A DNA stretch of 64,000 bases from Tetraselmis striata (Eukaryota > Chlorophyta > Chlorodendrophyceae > Chlorodendrales > Chlorodendraceae), in assembly GCA_006384855.1 (NCBI GenBank), contig VCJN01001809.1, positions 62,001-126,000 on the forward strand. The letters run 5' to 3'. The position numbers and the translations under genes were made by a program. Shown here piece after piece: positions 52,965-64,000 of this stretch. The number at the start of each line of letters is the position of its first letter. Positions within the stretch are counted from its first letter, which is position 1. The notes under the pieces were generated by a model. The model saw nothing but the letters and a program-made list of their open reading frames with translations, searched no databases and had not been told where the DNA came from.

Positions 52965-54110
52965 CATGTGCTAGCTGCAAAATTCAAGAAATCCATGAAG
53001 AAATCCAGAAGAAAATCCAGCTACGGGCCACAAGAGGCGGGAACCGCCATGACAGCCACCGATCAGGCATCGCCACAAGCCAGCCGCCGCTCCACGCAGT
53101 AGGGACGCTCTCCCCAGCACACAATCCCGGGCCACTCCAATAGCGGCACTAGGCCTAATGTGATGTGAAGGCGCCGACAGGAAAGGGACTTCGAAGTAGA
53201 GGCCTCGCAGCAAGGAGCGGAAGTTGGGGGGTCCAACCCAGAACGGGGCGCCACGGGCGTGCAACAGACCCAGTGCCAAATCCGCCGCCAGCTCGGTCGC
53301 GTCCCCTTCCGCCAAACGTAGAACGCCTTCCACATCACAACATCCCGGGCCACTCCAATAGCGGCACTAGGCCGAATGTGATGTGGAGGCGCCAATATGA
53401 CAGGAAGGGAGAGAGTGCTCAACGAGTAGGGAATGGAGAGCCGACCGGGCCAGCAAGGACGTAAGACGCCGGTGTTCAGTGCGCGCTGTTCCGCCCAGCG
53501 CCAAATCCGCCGCCGGCTCGGTCGCGTCCCCTTCCGCCGAACGCAGAACTTCCTTCCCAGCACACCATCCCGGGCCACTCCAATAGCGGCACTAGGCCGA
53601 ATGTGATGTGGAGGCGCTGACATGACATGAAGGGAGAGGGTGCTCAAAGAACAGCGAACGGGGACTTGACCGGACCAGCAACGACGCAAGACGCCGGTGT
53701 CCAACGCGCGTTGTTCCGCCCAGCGCCAGATCCGCCGCCAGCTCGGCCGCGTCCCCTTCCGCCGAACGTATAACTCCTTTCCCAGCACAACATCCCGGGC
53801 CACTCCAATAGCGGCACTAGGCCGAATGTGATGTGGAGGCGCCGACATGACATGAAGGGAGAGGGTGCTCAAAGAACAACGAACGGGGACTTGACCGGAC
53901 CAGCAACGACGTCAGGCGCCGGTGTCCAGCTCACACTGCTCCTCCGCGGCAGTGGCAACACGGGCGGGGCCAAGGCTACCAAGGCGCCACCCGTGCACGA
54001 TCCCCGCCCCCATCCCCAGCCGGGGGTGGAGGCGGAGGAAGGGCCCGCGATTCCGAGGCCCGAGGACGGTCGTCGGGCCCGCCCAGGCGGTGGGGGGGTG
54101 GGTTGATCTA
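52965..54110 (-). repeat. Dispersed repeat, right copy, inverted and uninterrupted
   Basis: Reverse complement of the repeat at 28560-28798 plus 34478-35165. It contains about four units with GGCACTAGGCCGAATGTGAT and a TCCGCCGCC(A/G)GCTCGGTCGC stretch, plus the GC-rich block GAGGCCCGAGGACGGTCGTC at its outer end. Being uninterrupted, it proves that the left copy was split by the CACTA element. Confidence 0.82.
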
Positions 54111-54608
54111 ATGCTACAGCTATTAATCAGGTTTTTCCAGCGTCTTGGCCATGATGAGAGGCCAGGAGCAGCACAGCGGGATGTACTGTCCTGATGAGCC
54201 ACGTGATCGCTGGTGGCTTGTAATTTATAACACCAGCGGGGGCTCGGGACGTGCGGCGCCTTTGCGGACACCATCCGGTCTAGCGGCCCCGTACCAGTCA
54301 TGGATCTTTCGGTACGTCCCAGCCGACCGCCCCGTACATTTTGATGCAAAATCTACGCTGTCAAGCTGCGAAAACCCCTCACCCCCCTCAATAACCGCCG
54401 CCGCAGCGGACAAGGAATGTATACCTTGCTGCTCGTGTACATACGTTGCCAGCAGCACCCGTAGTTTGGGGATCACGTCGCCCCAAACCGACGAAATAAA
54501 ACCGACCGCCCGCCACTGCTATGCTGCACATCCGCACACCTCGACCCTACGGAAGCACATCGCCAATCGCACGCAGCTGCGGGGCTACCGGGCCCTGCAG
54601 ACGCGCTG
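54111..54608. repeat. Fragment of a tyrosine-recombinase element end; otherwise no gene
   Basis: 54315-54375 (CCCAGCCGACC through TCAAGCTGCGAAAAC) matches 52515-52577 beside the right repeat of element B, so a truncated relative or duplicated end sits here. The remainder has no defended feature. Confidence 0.5.
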
Positions 54609-57600
54609 ATGATCCGCCCGGGCTGCAGCTCGGCTCCGCGCCGCTACGCCTTCGCGGCGCCTGTGAACGCCATCCGCTGCCACCGGAGCGCGGCCAGCGG
54701 TCCGCCGCACTGGCGCGCGGGGCATCGCCCATGCAAGCCGCGCCGACGTGACGGTAGTGAGGCTGGCGGGCGGCAAGTCGCGGTGCGCGCAGTGTCTCGG
54801 CCGGGTGTAGCTGACGACTCGGCAGTGGACTACAGGTGAGCGAGCGGCCGGACAGCTGCCCCCCCCCCGCCCGCCCCCCCCCCCCCCCCCCGGAGTTATT
54901 GACAATTCCTGTCTCCCTGATTGGCGGTAATCCCTAGTAGGGGACGCAACGAATCCTGAAATAACAAGGCTGCTTTGGCAACAGACCAGTGGGAAACCGG
55001 GAAATACCGACTGTTAGTGTTGAATATATTCCCAGCATTATCGAATAGGAATCTCAGGTTTCGTCAAGGCAGGGGAGGGGCAAAGGGGGGAGGGAGCTGG
55101 ATGTGGGTGATGCGCGGTCGACTTGCTTTATTGAGTTACCGGAGCGAGAGGGCCCAGCCCCAGTGGAGCATAGAAAACGAAATATGCCTGTGGTATCCGA
55201 TGAAACGTGGCGATCTCACAGAGGTCCGCAAGCAGATTCAGAATAGGCGACTCCGCCTGGTGGCACACCACTCCGCCCCCCCTAAGCAACGGCTCATGCC
55301 ACACCGCTGCACCCTATCCATGCTTTAGGGTTTGATCCACTGCTACACCCTATCCACTGCTCTGGACCCCATGGCGAAGAAGGAAACCATGCGTTAAATG
55401 TAAACCTAGTAGAATGCACCACGAACATTTCACGCAGTCTCTGACTCATTAACGCGAAACTCTTCAGTACTTTGGGGAGTACTTTGGGGGGTCCATGGCA
55501 CCCGTTGGAATGTTATGAGTGCGTACCAGGATGTGTTGAGTCTTTCCATGAGACAAATGCCATTCAATTACCACAATGATTGATTCAGATTGGGTTGGAC
55601 CTCCTGGATCCTTTCCTTCCCGAAACGCTCACCCCCCCCCCCCCCCCGCCCCCCCCTCGTTCATGGCAGCGGGCCCAAGGCAACGCTGGACAGAGCAACG
55701 GTGTGGCGGCTGCAGATGGCGCTGGAGGAGGGCGCGCCACCGGCTGTGGTGCACGTGCGCTTTGCGCGGGAGGAGGGGTATGAGCCGCCGCAGGGGGTGA
55801 TCGAGGTGGTGGAGGACGAGCGCGGAACGCTGCAGCAGGGCGCCTCCACGCGCTGGGAGCTGGGCGAGGACCCGGACAAGAAGAGTGCGCCCCCCCGGCC
55901 CCCCAAAACACACATACACCCCCTCTTCCTTCTATCGTCCGCCTGCCCGTCTGAGGAATACACACGTTCTTACATGTATGTGAATGAATGCGTGGGGGAG
56001 CGTTTTCCCTAATTGTTGAGCGATACTGTTACGACATGGGGCGAGGGCACACTTTACGGCAAGCGGTGGCTGTTGCGGTTCCCAAAGCAGGAATTAAAGC
56101 AAACGAGTTGTACCCAGGTGGGCGTCATTGGGATTTAGGTGACTAAACCCCTAAGTGCCACTTTCCACCAGGCTTGGGGGATCCCCCTCCCCAGATTCCT
56201 ATTGTACTCCGCACCCAACATCCGAGAGGGGGAGTCGGCGGGGCTGATGCCCTACCCAGCCCCGAACGTCCAGATGGGCTACGTCACTATTCCTGCAGCC
56301 CGGTAGGGCTTTAGCTGCTTACCCAACTGGGATGCAATGATGCCCTCTAACCACCTACAGCTCCATGTAATGTTCTCCCCCCCCCCCCCCCCCCCATCCC
56401 CTGGCCCACCCCTTCCTCTCTCTCTCTCTCTGGCCCAGGCTGGCCTTGGTACTGGGCGCTTAGTCTTGCTCCGTCGTTGCTTCTGCCGCGATGCTCCGCA
56501 CGCATCCGATCGCGCCCGAGTGCTGTACGCAGTTTCAAGAACTGTGTAACTTTGTAGGCGCTTTTACAGGACTCACCACCCAAGGATTTCGACCCTAGGG
56601 ACCTAACATGCCAGAGTTTAGCGAGACTGGTTATCATGTCGTTTCTTTGCCTCTGACTAGCTAGCCTAGCTAGCCTTTCTGGGACATTAACAACCCAAGG
56701 TCCCACCTTGGGTCAGCCTGTGCATGGGTCCTCCCCTCCCTGTCATCACACACACCCTACCAAATAGATGGACGGGAGGGTCCCCAAAACACTGCGCTGG
56801 TTGTTTGAACCCCAAATCACATCGTGTGAGGTATATATTCGTGCTGTGTTCACGTTATACATTGTGTCTCGTATGACAGCCTCCTCTGCGTGCGAATCCA
56901 AATATTAGCGTGTTATTATAGTCAATATCTGTACCATATTCAAAGGCCCATTTATACGGCATTACTTTTATTAATGCTTACATACACACTCTACCACGGA
57001 AAAGAATTATTATTGAAAATAAAACGAATATTAAGAACAAGATGAGAATAAGAACAATAGCAATGATAACAACAACAAGAACAACAATACTAATAATATT
57101 AATAATGATAATATTCTTGGAATTAGCCGCCCACTCATGGTGTAGATAAGCATGTTGTAGTCCTGTGCCTAACTCTCGTGGACGGCGTGCGAAACGCCTT
57201 CTGAAGTAAGCGCTTTTGGGCTCCCTCGCCAGGCGCCAACCCCATGGACGGTGGCGGCCTGTGGATCTGGGCGCTCTTCAGCGAGACGCCCTTCCCCTGC
57301 ATGCTGTTCAGCCTCGCCACCAACGAGGTGAACCCCCCCCCCCCCCCCCCCCCCCACTCTTTGTTATCCATAGCATGCCACGCAGTTTGGGTGTTCGCTT
57401 TAGTAATACCGATACTCGGTTGCCTGTGTAGTGCATACGTGGATGGTGTAATATATTATGTACATACCGGTATACATGTACATTTGTACATGTTTTTGGG
57501 GGGCTGGGGGGATTGTACGTGTGTGTGCGGGGGGTGCGTGTGTGTTTATTTGTGTGTGTGTGTGTGTGTGTATGTGCTGTGCCAGTCACACTTTTGGCTG

Positions 57601-58181
57601 CATCCACCTTTGCCTTTCCTCTGTAGTTGTTTCGGATGGCCGGAAGAAGCCAGGAAGTATCCTGTGGGGTGTCTGTCCCTAATGCCGCCGCTAGTGGGTG
57701 CAAGCGCAGCGTGCCGCCGTCGCTCGTGCCGCGGCCAACTCGCCACGCGGCGGGTCCACTCCGTGCGCTTTTTGGATTTGAGGGCGCCATCGGGGGCCGT
57801 CGGTGCTGGTGTGAGCCACGCCGAGCGCGCAGCGGTGCTGGGGGCGTTTCCACTGTCGCCACTTGGTGAGGGGGAGGCCACAGTGTCCGCTCCTTCGCTG
57901 CCTTCCACGTCATTGTGCATCTCGACCTCCAGCAGTGTGATGTGCGATCCTGTTCCGACGCCGCCTGTGCCTTCTGCCCCCGCGGGCCGCAGTACGGCAC
58001 CGTCTACGTCAAGGCCACGCACGGACAGGGCCCCAAGCGGGGCACGGTGCTCACGGACGGCGTGCTGAGCACGCGCACGATGACGGAGGTGGCGGCGGAT
58101 CTCATCGGACTGTCCAGGGCGCAGGTCGCGGAGCAGCTGCCGGCGGGCACGATCCGCATCGCGCCCCTGGGTTGCTACTGA
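54609..58181 (+). CDS. Multi-exon gene of unknown function, possibly plastid-targeted
   Basis: Probable exons: 54609-54835; 55670-55884; about 56021-56117; 56172-56302; 57233-57327; 57933-58181, with at least one more not found, since phases do not all join. The first exon (MIRPGCSSAPRRYAFAAPVN onward) is rich in Arg, Ser and Ala with few acidic residues until ADDSAVDY, like a chloroplast transit peptide. Body segments: VWRLQMALEEGAPPAVVHVR, FAREEGYEPPQGVIEVVEDE, LYGKRWLLRFPKQ, FLLYSAPNIREGESAGLMPY then NVQMGYVTIPA, NPMDGGGLWIWALFSETPFP then MLFSLATNE. The C-terminus is GTVYVKATHGQGPKRGTVLT, ending in RIAPLGCY. These read as a conserved soluble protein, but I do not recognise the family. It lies tail-to-tail with the UBA/PUB gene, 729 bp apart. 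Confidence 0.55.
56303..57232. other. Large intron(s) with A-rich simple sequence
   Basis: C run at 56379-56395; A-rich stretch of AATAAT/AACAAC repeats at 57005-57115. An exon could be hidden here because the flanking exon phases disagree. Confidence 0.4.
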
Positions 58182-58910
58182 GCAACAGCAGAAGATGAGT
58201 TCTCGTGACGAATTCGTCTATGTTCGGTATTAATCCGTGTACATTTGGCGACCGAGCGCCCCGCCAGTCGTCGACAAAACGCTACTGTGATCAGCAAATC
58301 GGCATCATTCCTATTATTACTTTGGCGGCCACTTCTCTTGCCACTTCTTCCGAGCCCCTGACCTCCGACGTAAGAAGCACAGCAACGCCTCCATGCGCGC
58401 GCGCTGTAATTCATCCAGTTTTGGCACCTTTTGCCTCAGGTAGCGATTTGACCTGATGAACTGATATGTGCGACGCAAAATCCTATCCAGAATGGCCAAA
58501 ACTGGATTCCAGTCAAATATCCGTCTAAATTCAGATGAATTCAGCTCTTGGGCTGCCTTGATCCTCTGCGGACCGCACATACCAGTACTCTGCGCAGTGC
58601 ACTTGCCGGGAAGCCCCTCTTGGCTGAATAACGGGAGCTGGGTGGCTGCATTAAAGCTGAATTCAGTGCCTTCAATTGGAATCCAGGCTGGAATTCAGTA
58701 CTCGGCGGCGTATTGCCGCACTGGTGAAAGCCCCGTCCAAGCCCCACTTCCGCGCAACGCTGAAGTGCTGAAACAGCGAGTGTGGCCAACGGGGAGGTCA
58801 ATCAACCGCCCGTCTCCGAGCTACCGGAGCGCGACTGCCCTTCAGCGGGGGTGGTGGGTTCGTTTGCTTTTAGGGTTTCAAGAGGGGTGTTGGGGGGGGG
58901 GGGGGGGGGG
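58182..58910. other. Intergenic space between convergent genes
   Basis: CTGAATTCAG-like motifs at 58530-58700 recall the hAT subterminal repeats, so a hAT-derived fragment may lie here. A minus frame (58317-58580) reads FDWNPVLAILDRILRRTYQF and RYLRQKVPKLDELQRARMEA, protein-like but unrecognised. A G run at 58891-58910 directly follows the stop of the UBA/PUB gene. Confidence 0.4.
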
Positions 58911-59984
58911 TCACAGCACGCCGAAGAAGGGGTTGCTGAGCGCGCTGTTGAGCTCGCCGCCGGCCGTGTTGAGCAGCACGAGGTCCACCGCGTCGCGCGG
59001 CATCGTCAGGCACCCCTGCGCGTCGTCCCTCTGCGCGCACCACGGGGCGCACCGCGCTTGACGGTCAGCATATGCCCCGCACGCCCTCGGCAGCATCAAG
59101 AGCTGTATCGACCAGCTTATAGTAAATATGCCCAAGGGTGCCCGCTCGGTAATAAACACCCTGCGGATAACAACCTGCCGAGCCTGCCAGACGTCAAATG
59201 TAGACGGAATCTTAGCGCATGATCTTATAGGATACTGGCAAGCCGAGTTCCAGGCTTATAATAAGGGTTCTTTTCGGTGCGACCGGCACCGCACGTAAGT
59301 TTCTCAAAAGCAAACGCCGGCGAAGAAAGGCCTCTGCAGCAGAAAGGGGAGGGGGGGGGGGGGGGGGGATGGGGGGCCGGGGGGAAGCCTTCACTGAACG
59401 ATCTAATAGGTTCCCCCCCCCCCCCCCCCCCCCCTCCCAAAACCACCACCCCCCCCCACACACACACACACACACACATGCACATGCACACGCGCACATG
59501 CACGTGCCGAATAATCCGTAGTGTAAGACACAATAATAACGGTATGTGACCTACATGAGCATTTGCTGCGCATCTGTGATAGCTTCATCTAGCTTTGACA
59601 TCTCATGGCGGGGCGCGTGTTTGGTCGCCTTGCCCGTGGATCTTTTTGGGGGGAGGGGTGCGTATTTGCGGTGTGTTTATCACCGCGCCAGCGCCCGCAG
59701 TTTGTCACCCCCGTATTTCTTCTTTCGTTTTTCGTTACGGGTACCGAGCCAGTATTACGAACACTGCGGATCAGAACCTGTCATGCCTGTCAGGGAGGCC
59801 GAATGTAGACATAACTGCAGCGGGGCTGTAGCGAACGTTCTCAGAGGTTGCGAGCAGGCCGAGTGTAAGGCTATAGCAAGTGTTCTTAACGGTGTGTCGT
59901 CGCCCGAAGTGGATAGTGGCTACGTAACATGGTACCCAAGAAAGTCATCACTCTTACTAGTGCCACCCCTCTCTTGCTCTCTCC

Positions 59985-60016
<32 letters not shown>

Positions 60017-63000
60017 ACCCACAGAGATAGATGGATGGCCGGGTGGATGGATTTGGCACTGGGAAAGCGAGCACACCATAATCGAAGTGGGCATGACATG
60101 GGCCCAATAACTAGCAGTGTACAATGCGGGCGCGTCACGGCATACAATTCATTTCACGCACACGCTCCCCCGGGCAACACCCTCCCATAAGTGGCACCCA
60201 ATTTGGGGCTGGTGCTCAAGTGGAAAGGGAAGGGGGGGGAGGGGGGGGGGGGGCAGATGACGGGCGCATGCCTGGAAGCCGCAGACCGTCAGGAACTCAA
60301 TGGCGCCCGTCGCAGAGCCAACGCGCCTCTGGAAGGCCTCGTTGGAGAGCTTGATGGTACGGAACTTGTCCTCGTCCGGGTTCTTCACCACGTTGCCGAG
60401 GTACTTGAGCAGCGTCTGCCACGCGACCTTGGCGCGCTCCTCGCCGTCCGCCTTCTTCATGTCCACGAGCAGCTTGCGCATCTTGTCCATGGCTGCCGAC
60501 ACCCACAGACTCAGCAGCTTTCAGAAGGAAAGAAAGCCGTCCAAAACAAACACTGGCCCGCTACCCTCCGCAAGCCACCAGCCCCTCCGAAAGACACCAG
60601 TCCGTCGCCGTTTCAGCATTTCAGGCGCGATTTTTAGCAGTGCTTCTCGAGGTTCCAGGACGTACACCATACCATTGAACTGGATCCGTTGGTCCACATA
60701 CGTCAGTCAGCAGTAATGAACTGTGTTGTAGGCAACGGGTCCGAGTGTCCGAGCCGTCTGATGCTGCTTCTCTTATCACAGCCTTTCGATCATCATATTC
60801 TTGATCCCAAGAAGATTAAACAACTAGAGCTATGTGAAGACATGTCAGACTGCGACACTAAAATACTTCATAAAAATATGTCTTGATACTTCATGAAGTT
60901 GGGGGCCCGCGAACTTGAGTCAATGGTACCAAGGTGCAACACCAGGAGTTGTAGTGGCTTTGTTGCCCGACTGCCTGTACGCAAGGGTGGTGGTGGTGGT
61001 GGTGGTTGGGGGGGGGGGGGGGGGGGGGGTGGAAGGGCACCCGAGACGGGCTTCACAGGCAGCCCCATGCGCGAGGCCGCCGCCTTCTCTGCCTCGGCCG
61101 CCTTCCTGGCCGCCTCCGCGGCCTTCTCCTCTTCCGTCAGCTTCTCAGGGAGACCCAGCTTCCGCCGCCGCTCTTTGCGATCCTCCTCTGCCGGGGCGGG
61201 GGGGGGGGGGGGGGGGGCACCATCAGGGGGTGAGAAGAGAGGCGGATAGAGGTTGCCCAATGTCAGTTATGCAGTTGTTTGAGGAGAAGTAAAACAACTA
61301 TAGAAGTACGAGTTTGGGATGATCGATTTGGGATGAAGTGTGTGTGTGTGTCTGAGTGTGGTTTGGTTTAGGGGGGGCATGGCTTCTTCACCGATCTTGG
61401 CCTTTATGGCGGCCATGGCGCGCTTCTCCTCCTCCTTCTCCGCCTGCCGCACCTGCGCGTTGCGCCGCAGCGCCTGCTCCTCCTCCGCCTTGCGCGCCAG
61501 CGCCATCTGCTTGCCCATCTCGATGCGCTGCCGCTCGCGCTCCTTCTCACGCTCCTTCTCCTCTGCCTGCCCGCCCCCATACCCCCCGTAGCGCCCCCTC
61601 AACAGTGCTAGCAGGCGAGGCCGGCATGACATTTGGCGCAGGCAGATGTGCTGCTATATGTAGCTGGCATGATCTAGAGAAAGTCAACGTGGTTTTTGCG
61701 GCGGCTGCTGATGAGGCTGAGATACATGTCCCAATGTCCCCATTCACAGCCACGGCCCCATGCGCCGCACGCTCGATGACCCCGCCGGATATCAACTACT
61801 CCGCAAAGCACATCACGACGCGATTCTGGTCTTCACGGCAAGCGTTGTCCGGCTGGAATCATCTGAAGAAGGCTGCTATCCCTCCTCATGCAGGGGAAGA
61901 GGGGGGGGGGGGGGGGGGGGGGGGCACAGTCTGCCGCCATCGCGTCCACACCTCCTTTTTCTTTCTGGCCACCGCCACCATCTCCTCTAACTTGCGCTTT
62001 GCCTCCTCCGGGGACAACGCCGGCTTGATGGAGCTCTGCGGCCACATCGGCACCGCATCCGCTCAGCCCTCGAGTGCCGCCCAACATCCCCCTAGGGATG
62101 GAAACACAGAGCCAACCCCCGGCGCACCTTGGGAACAAAGAGCGGGTCGTCGATGTCCGCGTCGGCCTCGTGCTCCACGATCCACGTGATGGCAGTCTCC
62201 ACGTTCTCCGTGCCGGTGAAGTGCAGTGCGCGCGTGGCTCTTTGGGAATGTACAACGGGGGTGGGGGTTTGGGAAATCGCGGGTGGAGAGGGGTGGGCGG
62301 TGGGCGTCCGGGGCCGGGTGGTGGGCGTCCGGGGGGGGGAGGGGGGAGCGTTAGCAACACCTCTTTCGCTCTCGCCTTGTCGCATGTGAGACTGTCCGCA
62401 CACTGTGAGATACCCCGGGGGCCAGGTTACGTACCTGTTCTCTGGGAAGCCCATGTCCTTGAGCTGCTGCATCAGGTCCGCGTTGACCTCCGGCTGCACC
62501 TGTGGGCGCGCACCCCCCATGCCATCCATGGTAGCCTCAGCCCCTGCAAGTCCCCCCCCCGCCCCCCCCCCCTCCACTCTCACCATGCAGCGGGCACCTC
62601 ACCATCTCCTCCTCCTTGGGCGCCGCGTCAGGCATCTCCGCATCCCGCGCCTCCTTCATCTGCTTCTCCGTGTTGATCGTGGCCGCCTCGTTCGTCTGCG
62701 CCACGAGCACCCAGCTAAGCGACTCGCAGCCCCGAACCACCCCCCCTTCCTTCGGTCTGTCATACTCCCTGGTTGCCCCTTGCTGTGGGGTTGCTGCCAC
62801 AATGCCCCACCCAGCAGTGGCGAGAGGCCACTGCGCCGCAGAGGCCACTGCGGCGAGAGGATCCGCCGCGACGCCGCCGCACCTTATCCACAAAGTCCTT
62901 GTGGCCCGTGCGCTGCGTGTGCAGATCGCACTCAGTCTGGCTGCGGCATGGCTTGCCGCAGTCGGTGCAGGTCATGTTGAGCACCTGCGCGAGGTGGCGC

Positions 63001-63898
63001 CAGGGCGGTGGCGGCTCAGCCGCGGGGCAGCGTCTAGGATGAGGGTCACCCCTCACAGGCGTACATTCGGACCCGTAATCTTAACAGCCGGAAGGTGAGC
63101 TTGCATGCACCCTATCTATGGGAAAAATTCTTGCTTCAGTTCCGTCTACATATGACCTCTCAGAGAGCAGGCAAGTTCGTATTCGCAGCGTTCCTACTAC
63201 CACGTCGGCACTCGTAGTTACCAAAGCCCCCCCCCCCCCCCCCCCCCCTCGAGCCCGCCGCCCACCACCGTCCACCACCAAGCCAGATATCCCAGAGCGG
63301 TAATAGACTCAGACGAAGACACGGAGTGCAGTAAACCAGTATTAACCCGTGCTTATACATGCCCTTAGAAGGGGGTGGGTGTGGCCCCGGGGGCCATGCC
63401 CAGGCATCGCCGCACTGCATAGGGGTAGCCCAGGGGCGGCAGGAGCGAGAAGGGGCGAGTGGGAAAGGGGCACTGCCGGCGGATCCAGCTCAGCCAGCGC
63501 AATCGCCAGGCTCGGGATGCCCCCCTAGCTGCGCTTGAGCCTCGCTGGACGGGTGGCGGCTTCAACCGGCCGGCTATCGCCGAGGCGGGTAGGTAGCGGG
63601 CGAGAGGGGGGCGGGAAGGGGGGGGGGGGGGGGGGGCGCACCGCTTCCGTGGACTCCGAAAATTGAGAGTGGCCTGCGGTGAGGGCGGACGGGGGCGTGA
63701 GGATAGTCACTATTCGTCCGGCACTGGGCTTCTTGGGCCCCTGCGGAGTTGGGGCGGGGGGGGGGGGGGGGGGGGGGGGGGGGAGGGGGGACAGATCCCA
63801 TGCCGCTGACCTGTCACTTCGCCGTGCTCCTGCGCCTCCGCCACGCTGCGGAGCTGCGTGCCGCACTGGTCGCACTTAAGCGACAGCGGCGCAGACAT
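58911..63898 (-). CDS. Zinc-finger/UBA/PUB domain protein, ubiquitin-p97 adaptor
   Basis: Ten exons on the minus strand: 63811-63898, 62883-62984, 62603-62695, 62435-62543, 62128-62239, 61952-62035, 61392-61566, 61041-61187, 60272-60492 and 58911-59030. Domains in order: a first CDQCG..L pair; a C2H2-type finger MTCTDCGKPCRSQTECDLH with H in RTGH; a UBA domain starting NADLMQQLKDMGFPENR and ending TAITWIVEHEADADIDDP; LSPEEAKRKLEEM and long charged helices (EEKEREKERERQRIEMGKQM; RKERRRKLGLPEKLTEEEK); and a C-terminal PUB domain (LLKYLGNVVKNPDEDKFRTI, AFQRRVG, IEFLTVCGF, DLVLLNTAGGELNSALSNPF). This order matches land-plant UBA/TS-N zinc-finger proteins. UBA binds ubiquitin and PUB binds the tail of p97/CDC48, so it probably links ubiquitylated clients to p97. 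The last intron uses a GC donor (CCAG|GCATGC). Confidence 0.85.
59031..60271 (-). other. Last intron of the UBA/PUB gene, GC-AG, with microsatellites
   Basis: 1,241 bp. It contains a G run (59350-59368), a C run (59413-59434), CA repeats (59456-59480), CT repeats (59968-60016) and a G run (60235-60253). Splicing CAG to AGG in phase 0 joins GFQ to RDDAQG, making the PUB domain continuous. Confidence 0.75.
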
Positions 63899-64000
63899 GG
63901 CGGCCCGGTGGTGTTGCTAGAGAGATTGGCGCTACCCCGTACTAAAAGAACTGCTGGATGGTTGACGACTCGCTGCTGTTATGGCGGACAGAATGTGCAG
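63899..64000. promoter_or_regulatory. Upstream region of the UBA/PUB gene
   Basis: About 100 bp to the window edge. No TATA box; only the start context is visible (gene strand GCCGCC|ATG). Confidence 0.3.

Overview
The window is nuclear DNA from a eukaryotic alga with a large, repeat-rich genome. Evidence: spliced genes with GT-AG introns, plant-type leucine-rich repeats, a protein with the zinc-finger/UBA/PUB layout of land-plant proteins, a probable chloroplast transit peptide, and a remnant resembling the packaging ATPase of polinton-like viruses. The green lineage (chlorophyte or prasinophyte) is my best guess; the species cannot be fixed. Long G or C runs lie inside many introns. Nothing bacterial was seen.

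Layout. 1-1.6 kb: minus-strand gene fragment, seven tandem exon+intron units each encoding one 24-residue LRR. 2.6-3.6 kb: broken virus-like ATPase. 5,629-21,783: a Ty1/copia LTR retrotransposon with matching LTRs and a 5-bp target duplication (TSD). Between gag and RT it holds a decayed C5-cytosine methyltransferase domain where protease and integrase should be. Inside it, at 8,842-20,026, sits an 11.2-kb DNA transposon with 22-bp inverted ends and a 4-bp TSD; removing it restores the copia reading frame. It carries two divergent spliced genes: a DUF7869-like (probable DDE) transposase and a large N4/N6-type DNA methyltransferase-like protein. Each gene has an intron filled with the same 24-bp minisatellite. 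26,370-28,441: a decayed hAT element with exact 8-bp TSD.

28.5-54.1 kb is a nest. A roughly 1-kb repeat occurs at both ends in opposite orientation. The left copy is split by a CACTA element (28,799-34,475). Between the copies lie two tyrosine-recombinase retrotransposons of DIRS/PAT type (about 35.4-38.4 and 39.5-52.8 kb). The second has its recombinase ORF interrupted by a CACTA-like element (44,100-51,871) whose removal restores the frame. Both CACTA-like elements encode minus-strand proteins with a zinc-finger-like motif and a Tudor-like fold.

54.6-63.9 kb looks like host gene space: a plus-strand, possibly plastid-targeted gene of unknown function converges on a ten-exon minus-strand gene for a UBA/PUB ubiquitin-p97 adaptor.

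The most interesting system is the methyltransferase-bearing DNA transposon nested in a retrotransposon that itself carries a different class of DNA methyltransferase. All gene models come from reading splice sites and frames by eye; no database search or alignment was run.
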